Assembly: GCA_963556495.2 (NCBI GenBank)
Contig: OY747723.1
Location: forward strand, 15,077,501 to 15,141,500
Length of the DNA stretch: 64,000 bases
Direction: 5' to 3'
From: Valencia hispanica
Lineage: Eukaryota > Chordata > Actinopteri > Cyprinodontiformes > Valenciidae
A model generated the notes under the pieces. That model was given only the letters and a program-made list of their open reading frames with translations, did not search any database and was not told the DNA's origin. Position 1 is the stretch's first letter. The number at the start of each line of letters is the position of its first letter. A program made the translations under genes and the position numbers. Positions 1 through 30,400 of this stretch are shown in pieces.

Positions 1-113
1 TATGATGTTCTTTCTTTGTTCATTAGGTGTGGGGGAAGTTAGTGATTAAACATTAAAATCACACAGCAACTTTTTATATTGAATTTATAATTAAAGTTTT
101 AAATATGAACTAA

Positions 114-20232
<20,119 letters not shown>

Positions 20233-20949
20233 TCCCAGACCAGTCCCGCACTCCTGTCACCCTTCACATCCGGTTGTTCCTCCCTTTATTTCCTCCATTA
20301 CCTTTTCCCCAATTCAAACAGGTGCTTGGCAAAAGATCCAGTGTCAAAAAAACAACAACCTGCACTTCCATATTTTTCTGCTTTGGATTGAACATGAAAA
20401 GCGCTGGCGCTGTGGTTCCTTCGCAGAAAATCCCACCACCACTAAACACTACTTATTCCCTCTTCATTCCACATTATTTTAAACAATCAAACGACTTTGT
20501 GTGTGCATGTGTGTGCGTGTATGCATGACAAGCGTATTGCCATTCTTTTAAAATCTTGTTTCAAGTGACCTTTATTTTGAGTTCCACAGGTGGGTTTGTT
20601 TATGCCGGTTGCCTCGGAAGCTGCCACTACGCAGCCTTATGCAGTAAGACACCTCCACCGCTCGCAAAACTAAACCCTATGCCTTTTTCGATGCTTTTGT
20701 ATACAGACATGGGCACATTTGGTGACACACCCGTAAAACATGTAGGAAAAACCCTTAAAAAAAGAAAAACCCTTTGTGGGAATTTGTCACTGCAATAGAG
20801 ATAAACTTTGAGAAATCCATGTAATTAATGACCCAGATTTTGAGCTAAATGTTCAGGTACTTCAAAAAAAAAAAAAAAAAGTATGATGTTATGCACTTGA
20901 GTTGTTCCCAGGGCCTGTATAAGTGAAACACGCTCACAGCATCACAGAT

Positions 20950-21090
20950 CCTCCACCGTACTTAACAGCAGGTAGGAGGTTCTTGTCTTGTTTCTTAGCC
21001 ACTCTTCACAATGGGAAGGATGTGAAAACAGGCCACATATTGGTCCTTTGTTTCGCAGCAAACACACCCAGGTGTTTGCTGTAGAAGAGG
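20950..21090 (-). mobile_element. Tc1 transposase fossil
   Basis: The plus-strand string AGCATCACAGATCCTCCACC is the complement of the Tc1 region coding for a V-K-x-G-G-G-S-[IV]-M type motif. No frame is maintained over a useful length. It lies inside the putative nbeal1 3' UTR. Confidence 0.4.
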
Positions 21091-21664
21091 TCGATCTTAG
21101 GCTCATTTATCCACATTTATAGCATCTAATGGTTGATGAGCTCTCTTAGCATCCTGCTCACTGGACATGGTGGACAAATAAACTTAAGCCCTCATCCAGC
21201 CTTGTTTATGACCGTATCCAGTTGTTTTCTTTTTAATTTAGTTTCTCTGGGGGTAGATCTGGACAACTTTGTAAGTGAAACTGATCAAGTTAAAAAAAGA
21301 TCCTTCAGCAACATTTATCTTAAATAGAAAGATATGGCTGCTAATAATTTCGTCATCCGACGATTCAGTTGAGAACAGTTTTGATCTGCTGCGAAAATGT
21401 TATCAGATTAAAGGTTGGATCTTAAACTGGGAATCCGCCACAGCTATAAAAAAAAAAGTCATTTTAAGGGTTTTTACACGTCTTAACCAGGGATGCCAGC
21501 AGATGTGTTCAAAGCCTGTAAGAATATACAACTCTGTTTATTTGTTGAGTTTTTCTGATAGATCGAGGCATATTTTAGTGAACACTGAGATTACTTGGCG
21601 GTGACGTTTTCGCCACTGTACACTACGTTATCAAACAGCAGGCTTCCATCTGAAGTTTCAACAC

Positions 21665-21684
21665 GGGGGGGGGGGGGGGGGGGG
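21665..21684. repeat. Poly(G) tract, 20 nt
   Basis: Uninterrupted G20, a known source of assembly and sequencing length error. It lies in the nbeal1 3' UTR. Confidence 0.95.
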
Positions 21685-23149
21685 TTTGATTGTTTTTGAG
21701 TTACTTGAGTTTGCGTTTATTTATGAGTAGCATTCTTTTATATCCAACTTATGCTCCTGAAGACTCCAGTACGGCATGTTTTAAGATTCCTCTTAACTGT
21801 TCGGACACTTTGTGAAATGAGCGAGAAGAAATCCGCAAGGGCTTTATGAGATGTCAGTGTTAGCAGCAATACAGCTCCTTTGTCATGTGCCTGTCGATAC
21901 CTTCCTACTCTCTCTGATTCCAGTCTTCCTTCTGCTCCAGCTGGGACAGCGTCTCACTAATTTGACCCCCTTGATGCATCCATCATTGCACAATGCGTCC
22001 TCTACTATTTTCATATCTTTGTCTCTGCTCATTGTGACTGATATAAGTGAAGTTTTCATTTTACATGGCACCGAGCATGGTTTGCATGCCTTGTTGAAGT
22101 AAGAGATTTGTTTGTATGCGAGGAATTTACTCTGCAGTATGAAGCAGCTATGGATGAGATTGATAATTTTGCACCAGATTTTTTTTTCTCCTCGGTGTCT
22201 TCTTCCCCTGTAATTACTTTGTGTTTCCTTTTTATTTAAACGTCACAGCGTGGGGGCGGGGGGGGTGCAAAGACCAAACTGCATCCTTCTTGAGATTTCT
22301 GTGAAAGGTGCTTAAATTGTTTTCTGAAAGCGTTTTTTATTTTTTTTTATTTTTTTATAAAAACATGTTCATCATTCTCGCTAAAGACCACTGTTTGAGC
22401 TGCTCCATGATCGTAACAAACGGAGTGCCTTTATGCCAGTTGTGTCAAAAATAGAGCTAGATCCGTCATTAAGCCATTTATCCCCCAAAACAGACTTAAC
22501 GCGGCATTCCACGTTTCCAACCTCAGCAGTCTCTATGGGAACCAATGATATTGGACTTAAATAATAATCAGAAATACAATTTTGTGTCTTAGCTGCATCC
22601 TCCGTGAGTGTCACCTAAATGGATGTGTTATATCTGTGATTATTTATGAATACAGTATATATAAATATATATAATGTACAGCATGATTTTTATTTCAGCG
22701 TCTTTTAAATGTCCTTTTTGCACTTTCTAGGTACTAAAAATTGTAACTTTGTTTTAACTTGGCTCCCTAATCTGTACAAACTGCTTTGTAAACACATGTG
22801 GGAAATGATCATTAAAGTCTTGCCTAAATTAAAAGATTTCTGTGTTCGTTTTATTAAAAAAAAATGTTTTTAATCTTCTTATTTATTTTATTTTTTTGCC
22901 ACACTAAAGGTTTCAGAACATCAAATTATATCGGTCAAAGGTAAAATGGTTACCGGTAAATAAAAAAAGGCATTGTTCAAATAATTATACAGCTGCCCAA
23001 AGCAGCCTGACTCTATGCAAAAAAGAGATCGTCCTCCATGTTTAGCAACAAAAGCTATTTCACTAGCCACTGTCCGGTCTGATTACTGCCAGAACGGCAG
23101 AAAGAAGACAAGTAAGAACTAGTAGTAATTTCTTAAGGGTCTTGTTTGC

Positions 23150-23690
23150 GAATGAGGGAGAAATGGAACAGGAAATCGACAGACTGATTGGTGCAACGTC
23201 TGCAGCGATTGGAGCACTGAGCTGGCAGACAAAGCTCCTGATTTACCGATCAATCTACGTTCCTACTTCATCTATGGTCACGAGCTTTGGATAGTGACCT
23301 AAAGAACAAGATTGTGGATTCAAGCGGCTGAAATGTTTTTCCTCCGCAGGGTGTCTGGGCTCTCTTTGAGATGGGGGTGAGAAGCTTGAGTATACCGGAG
23401 GAGGGGGGACTCGGAGTAGAGCCGCTGCTCCTCCACATCGAGATGAACCAGTTGGGGGGGGTTCTGGCATCAGGTTAGGATGCCTCCTGGACTCCTCCCT
23501 GGTGAGGTGTTTTGGGCACGTCCCAGTGGTAGGAGAGGAAGACGCTGGAGGCACAATGTTTCTTCGTTGGCCTGGTAACGCCTTGGGATTCCTGGCCCAA
23601 GTGGCTGGAGAGAGGCAAGTCTGGGTCTCTCTGTTCAGGCTGCTGCCACTGCAACCTGACCCCTGATTAAGCAGAAGAGGGTGAATGGAA
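23150..23690 (+). mobile_element. LINE-derived 3' fragment
   Basis: Contains GGATGCCTCCTGGACTCCTC, GAGGTGTTTTGGGCACGTCC and GGCCTGGTAACGCCTTGGGA in order. This is the signature of an abundant fish LINE/RTE-type 3' region that normally ends in GGATAAGCGGAAGA. A degenerate endonuclease/RT tail precedes it. No intact frame. Family assignment is uncertain. Confidence 0.55.
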
Positions 23691-23694
23691 CTAT

Positions 23695-24000
23695 GGTGAA
23701 CATTGAAGAGTGGTCAGCCAACCAAAAATACTCCAAATGGTCACAAGAATAAGAATGTAGTTAGTGATTCAACAATAACAGAGTCTGGGCAAAAATGGCG
23801 TCCATGGAAGAGTTCCAAGACCAAAACATCTGCTGACCAGAAAAATTTGGAAGGTCTGCATCCCACTAAATCCTGGCGTAAAACCAACACACAAGTTCTG
23901 GAGAACATCACTCTGTCAGGAGCTGCTTTGCTGCTTCAGGACCTGATTGACTGAACCATGAATTCCGCTCTCTACCACAAAATCCTGAAGCTCAAGAACA
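23695..24000 (+). mobile_element. Degenerate Tc1-like fragment
   Basis: Short frames resembling mid-transposase Tc1 fossils (for example GQKWRPWKSSKTKTSADQKN) without ends or an intact catalytic domain. It lies between the convergent nbeal1 and lectin genes. Confidence 0.35.
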
Positions 24001-24292
24001 TTGATCCAAAAGACAGCAGCAACTCCACCTTTTTTGAATGGTAAAATAAAAAATAAAATAAAAAGTCTTCGAGTGGCTTAGTCAAAGTCCAGATATGACC
24101 TTAAAACGGGGCTGTTTATGTTTGAAACCTTCCCGCTGTGGCTCCTCCGCAGCGAAGTAAAAACCAAGAAAGCTATGACCAATGCCTAATGGCAGCGCTT
24201 GATTAGATGTGAGGGGCAACTTTCCCATGGAACCGTTTTCTGTATATACTCAAGGTATCTGTATTCTTACTATTATTACACCCCTGTAGATA

Positions 24293-24315
24293 CCCCCCCC
24301 CCCCCCCCCCCCCCC
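24293..24315. repeat. Poly(C) tract, 23 nt
   Basis: Uninterrupted C23 just beyond the 3' end of the lectin gene. Confidence 0.95.
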
Positions 24316-24330
24316 GAAAAGAAGCAAACA

Positions 24331-24357
24331 TTTATTTGTGGTGTGCTTGATTTTATT
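24331..24357 (-). terminator. Lectin gene poly(A) signals
   Basis: Two AATAAA hexamers on the minus strand (complements of 24352-24357 and 24331-24336) lie about 120-145 bp past the lectin stop codon at 24476. Confidence 0.6.
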
Positions 24358-24475
24358 TAAGAAGATTCAATCATGTGATGTAAGTTGATCAAACAGATGA
24401 CTACGGCACATTAAGAGATCCTTTTTTTTGCACTAGGAAAGACGTCTCACACATCATTTGCTGTCTCTCAGCTTT

Positions 24476-27400
24476 TTACGCCCTGACGGGGTACGAGCAG
24501 AGGGACGCCCTCTTTAGCTCACAGTCAGCTACGGTCCACCAGCTCTCATCTGAAACAGTGAGTAGGGACAGAAGAATATATTGTGATCAAATGAAAGTAA
24601 ATGAGTGTATGTTTATAAAAAAAAAAATTTTATACATGTCTGGTGAAGCCATGTTGTGAAGTGCACTTCATACCTATCTTGAACATCTCGACACAGGCTG
24701 GTTTGTCGGCGTGGATGTCGGGGTGTCCCGGCATCCAGTCGGTGTAGCTCCATTTTGACCCATCAACCCACGAGGCCCGCTGGTTCTGAGGAATGCAGAG
24801 GACAATTTTTTTCATTCGTGTCTTTTTGTGGATAACGTCAACTGACCATCTACGGTGGAATAGTGATTTATTTTTATTTTTTTGTTTGTTTTTCAAGTTT
24901 GAATTTATTACCAGTAAACTTGGTTGGTTTCCTAGCATGGCTCTAGCTTCTAATAATGTTTTCAAAATGGCCGCTCCAGAAGTTTAATCTTATCCAGCTG
25001 TATCTATTACAAAACCAGCCTCTACGCGTGGTAACGATCATCGTCTTGTTAAAACACCCAATAATCCCCATAATACAATCATTACCTGTTATTGTAAAAA
25101 GTTGGAGCTGGTTCTCCTTTATCGTTCTTTTCATCTTGTAGAAGGCACCAAGATTGCAGCATGATGCTGCCACCACCATGCTTGACAGTTGGTATAGTGT
25201 TCTCTTGTTTGAAAAGGTCAACATGACTCCTCCAAATGTTCTTCTTATTGTGATCAAATAACTGAATTTTTGTCACGTATGACCAAAAAAAACCTTTTTC
25301 CAGAAGGCATCCTGCTTGTCTCTCTGTGCAGTTGCAAATTTCAGTCAAGCTTTAAGGGGCTTGTTTTGGAGCAGGACCTCTGTTTCTTCCTAATATCCAA
25401 ACCGATTTCCTTTAGGCTAAAAGTGACAACTTGGGTCTTCTTTCAGATCTTTGTGAAGTTGTGACACATCCGTATAAGTTGTCCTCATGTTGAATTATTT
25501 CAGTCTGTTATCCTTTTACAAATAACAATCCAAGAACGTTGTCAGTTTTTCAACAGTCTAACAAAACCAGCATCTTCAATATTTTCCCGATACTGTTAAC
25601 CACACCATTCTTCTATAGCCTTGAAGCAGTTTGAACCCATATCTCAGTAATGGAAAATTCTTTGTAAATATAGGAAACCGTTCATCAGAATCTAAATGAT
25701 GATATAAACTACGGTGTTCCAAAAGGCTCAGTTTTAAGTCCCACTGTTTTTCATCTTTATATGCTGCCATTGGGTGGTGAAATCCGACAACATGGTATTA
25801 ATTGTCATACACTGATGACATGTCTCCAAATGATGCACTTTTTAAACTATATTTTTGATATAATAAGTTAAGTTATGAATGGCACAGAATTAACATTTTA
25901 GTTATTGGAATAGACATTCAAAGAGAGAAATTCATCGCAAAACTTCAAACTCTGAAAAACAAATCCTTCACATCGGCTGAGAAATATTGTCATATTTGAT
26001 CTAAACCTAAATTATACAAAGCACGTTAAAATGTCACAAACAAACAAAATGCATTTTATCATCTGAAGAACATTTCCAGGAAATGACCATTTCTTTCCAA
26101 GCTTTAATATCTGGTAGATTATTGTAAAGCTCTGCCAATGATAGATGACATTTGTTTAATAGAATGACTTTAAAAGACTTTTCTAACTTTTATAAATCAA
26201 TATTTCTCCTTAGAGCTTCAGTTTTTTGAACATTCTCATTGTTCTGAGTATGGCCAGTCCAATGAGTGCTGTCAAAAAAACCTCATTATCCTGGCAGAGG
26301 GAAACTACTAAATGAATTATTTTGGTCATGTGTGAATTGGGGAAAATTCACAATAAATTCAAATTTGATCTGGATGATCATGTTTTTTAAAAAAAATCCT
26401 TGCAGCTGTATAAACATTCCAGCTGGGGGAAAAAAAGTTCAAATGAATCCAAAAAGACCAAAATTAGACATCCATGCCTGTGATGATGGTAGTAAACTTC
26501 TGGCTACAACTGTAAGTTTGGCTTAATATCCTTATTTTTTTTACACTAACTCTCCAAGTGTATAACCTAATTTATTCACTAATTCTTCTACATTTTGGCC
26601 TCTCCTACCAACAGGAAAGTGTGAAACTAATCCAAATAAAGGTTCAAGGGTCAATGTTTCACCAAGGTAAGAATAACAGTATCTGTCTTGTTGATAACAT
26701 ATCTGATGACACTCTCCTTGGCCTCCTTTTGGTGCCACAGTACATGGCCAGTCTGCTTGCATCATCAGAGTAATTAAGTCCTTGGATAAAAAGGTATTCT
26801 AGATAATTCCTGTGATAGACATCTAGAGAAGCTTCATAGATGCTTCCTCTTTTGGTTCATTTGTGGGAATTTCCAGAAATACCAGCCTCCGTTTCCAAAT
26901 AGAGATGCTTGTCTAAATAACTTGCCTTGACTGTGGCTCCCAACCATGTCAGCACACGGTTGTTCTCGCCTCCCTTGGTCACCAGGGAAACCAGTCGGGA
27001 ATGGAGATCTCTGCTTGTTATAGAGGCGAGCTTGGCATCTGGGGCAAGATTTCTGCAAAAGGCCTGTGGAGTGGAAAAATATAAATATATATTTAGATTT
27101 GATTTAAGAAATACAGGAAAAAAATGATTTCAAACAATATTTCACAACGGGGATTTCATGATTCCTGTAATGAGTTATGCAGAACTTAGTTATGTATTTT
27201 TTGTGACTGTTGGCCTTTACAGGCAGTAATCAGATGCATAATAGGCAGAGAGAGAAGGGGGAAGACATGCAGCAAAGGTCACAAAGTCAAGAATCTAATC
27301 TAGGACAGCTGTATTGAGAACTATAGCTTATGTGTTTTGACTGCCTTCTCTACGGCTACACCAGCAATGCCCCACTTGTATTTGTGATTAACGATAATTT

Positions 27401-30400
27401 TTGGGGTTGGATTTCGCTAGCAAAACAGAGTTCTGATTACTGCCAGACATGTAGAGTCAATATATCTATCAAAAAGAGCCTGCCTCACAACATGAAGTAG
27501 ACCAAAATATTTTCAATCATGCTTTGATCTAAAGAAATTTAAGAACAGATAAGAAACAAAGTGATAGAGCTATTTTGAAGGCTTGAAAACTGGTGAACGA
27601 CAGTGAGAGCCATCACTTTCCCAGGAGTTGTTGGGCCTACCAAAATTACTCAAAGAGTGTATTAGCAAATCATCCAGGATGAGTATTAGCAACTCATCCA
27701 GGAGGTCACAAAAGAACCCAGAGCAACATGGGCAAAAATGGCATCCAAGAGAAAGTTAAACAGCCTAAACCACTGTGGCCCAAAAAGAACGCAAATGTCC
27801 CTCCTGTAGAAGAATGTCTGCCCATCAGTTCACAACCTTCAATTCAAGTGCAATTGACAATGATCCAAAGCAAACCTCAGAATGCCTCAAAAAATATAAT
27901 TGTTTTCTGATTGAGATTCTGAGTGCTACACAGTGATGTAAATCACTCATCGCCAGTTATGGAAAATGCCTGATGTCAATTGTTGCTGCTTAGGGTGGCA
28001 CAATGATATAATAGGTTAGGGGTTAATTACTTTCTCACATAGGACCAAGTTGGTTTGGATGGGTTTTTTGCTTAAGAAATTTTATCATCATTTGTATTTA
28101 TTCCGTTATCTTTCCCTGATGTTAAAATTTGTTTGAACTGAAACATCTAAGAGTGGTTAAAAAAAAGAAGAAAAAATCTGTAAGGGGTCAAATACTGTTT
28201 CACAATCCTGGAAATAGTCTTACCTGGGCATCTTTGAAGGAGAGCAACTTGGCGTTAAACTCATAGCATTTTCTGTTGATGATCTCGCCCTTACAGGCAA
28301 TTTTCTGGGCTGTGGATGGTTCCGTTCCCTTTCTGAAAGCAACTGGGATGGACAAGTTTGGCTGCGCTTCCTTTCTGAGCTCAATTAGGTTTGCCTTCTC
28401 TGGTTCGGTTCCCTGTCTGAAGGCAACTGGGATTGACATCTTCGGCTCGGTTCCTTGTCTGAAAGCAACTGGGATTGACATCTTTGGCTCGGTTCCTTGT
28501 CTGAAAGCAACTGGGATTGACATCTTTGGCTCGGTTCCTTGTCGGAAGGCAACTGGGATTGACATCTCTGGCTCGGTTCCCTGTCTGAAAGCACCTGGGA
28601 TTGACATCTTTGGCTCGGTTCCTTGTCGGAAGGCAACTGGGATTGACATCTTTGGTTCGGTTCCCTGTATAAAAGCAACTGGGATTGACATTTTTGGCTC
28701 GGTTCCTTGTCTGAAGGCAATTGGGATTAACATTTTTGGCTTGTTTCCCTCTCTAAAGGCAACTGGGATGGATCTTTTTGGTCTAATGTTCTGTCTGAAA
28801 GCAACTGGGATGGAAAGATTTTGCTGAGCTTCCTTTCTGAGCTCAATTAGGTTTGCCATCTCTGGCTCGGTTCCTTGTCTGAAGGCAACTGGGATTGACA
28901 TCTTTGGCTCGGTTCCCTGCCTGAAGGCCGCAGGGATGGACGTCTTTGGCTCAGTTCCCTGTCTGAAAGCAACTGGGATTGACATCTTTGGCTCAGTTCC
29001 CTGTCTGAAGGCAACTGGGATTGACATCTTTGGCTCAGTTCCCTGTCTGAAGGCAACTGGGATTGACATCTTTGGCTCAGTTCCCTGTCTGAAGGCAACT
29101 GGGTTTGACATCTTTGGCTCAGTTCTCTGTCTGAAGGCAACTGGGATGGACCTCTTAGGTTTATTCTTCTTTTGAAAAGCAACAGGGATGGACAATTTTT
29201 TCTGTGCTTCTTTTCTGAGCTCAATTAGATTTGCCATCTCTGGCTCAGTTCCCTGTCTGAAGGCAACTGGTATTGACATCTTTGGTTCGGTTCCCTGTCT
29301 GAAAGCAACTGGAATTGACATCTTTGGCTCGGTTCCTTGTCTGAAAGCAACTGGGATTGACATCTTTGGCTCAGTTCCTTGTCTGAAGGCGACTGGGATC
29401 AACATTCTGGGTTTAGTCTCCTGTTTAAAAGTTTCAGGAAGATAAACAGTTGAAGGTTTCTCCACTCGTACCCAGCCTACCCCTTTTCTCTGGGCTGGAA
29501 CATCAATAGGGACTGAAAAACAAAAGGTATTACAGATAAAAAGGTTTAGTCAAGAAATTCTGAACATATTTAAGACTAAAAAATTTGCTGCACTAATATT
29601 GTAACTAATGTAAAGGGATCCGTTATATCTGCAATATAAATTATAATAGACTGTGAGATAGCTAGATGGTCATCAAATAGTTCTGGCCAAACAAAAATGT
29701 CAACCGGATTTAAGGACCTACTTGACATCCGCTGATTTATTTCATAGTTTGCATCTGTTTTTCTTTTTTAATGAGGAAGTATGTTGAGAATAATTCACAA
29801 GTATGAGTGTCTAGTAGGATTCAGTGTTGTGTCTGTACTTACCCACTCTCCTTTCCATCTCACTTATGTGTTCTTTGACAAGTCCAGTGTTCAGGTCAAC
29901 AAGGAATTTCCTGGATGGCTCTGTTCCTTGTCTGAATCCATGAGGATCAGGTTCACGGATGCCAGCATGTTCGACGTTCCGTTTCAAGTCATTTGGGAGA
30001 TGGTTAGTCGAAGATGTTCGCTGTCTAGGAGCTACGATTGGAAGAGCTTGGAGACCTATGATGGGTTGTAGACGTTAACATTTGGATGAATGTCTGTTTT
30101 TTTAAACTCAGATGTTGGCAACCCTGGTAAAAATTCATCTTTTATCACAGTACAATTTTTTTTTTAAATGGAGTCCTTCAGACTTCTAAAGTGTTTTCTT
30201 GTATTTTCCCTATTCCTCTTCTTCTCTTCTATCTTCAATTCCCTCTTTTAACTTTTTATCCCATCTGTCTTCATCTTTTCCCCCCTCTTTCTTTTTTGTC
30301 TCTATGTCCATAGTGTTTGAAATAAACGCATAACAATTTCTAACAAAGAATTCATACATATACAGTACTGTGCAACACGTTTAGGCAGGTGGAGGAAATG

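Larger units (their letters stand above)
20233..22816 (+). terminator. nbeal1 3' UTR and poly(A) signal
   Basis: After the TGA at 20230-20232 comes about 2.6 kb of AT-rich sequence without coding potential. It ends at an ATTAAA (22811-22816) followed by a T/GT-rich stretch, a plausible distal polyadenylation site. It holds a G20 tract and a Tc1 transposase fossil near 20.95-21.1 kb, so the UTR is either partly transposon-derived or ends earlier than assumed. Confidence 0.5.

Noticed and set aside
28311..29402. Regular tandem array considered as CRISPR-like
   Set aside because: There are no unique spacers, it is an in-frame coding repeat, and the genome is eukaryotic.
28276..29445. Open frames on the plus strand across the lectin repeat array
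   Set aside because: They exist only because the 42-bp unit has no stop in several frames; splice signals, signal peptide and lectin domain all support the minus strand.
28224..29465. The long minus-strand frame as a separate intronless gene
   Set aside because: It is one internal exon; acceptor and donor phases join it to signal-peptide and lectin-domain exons.
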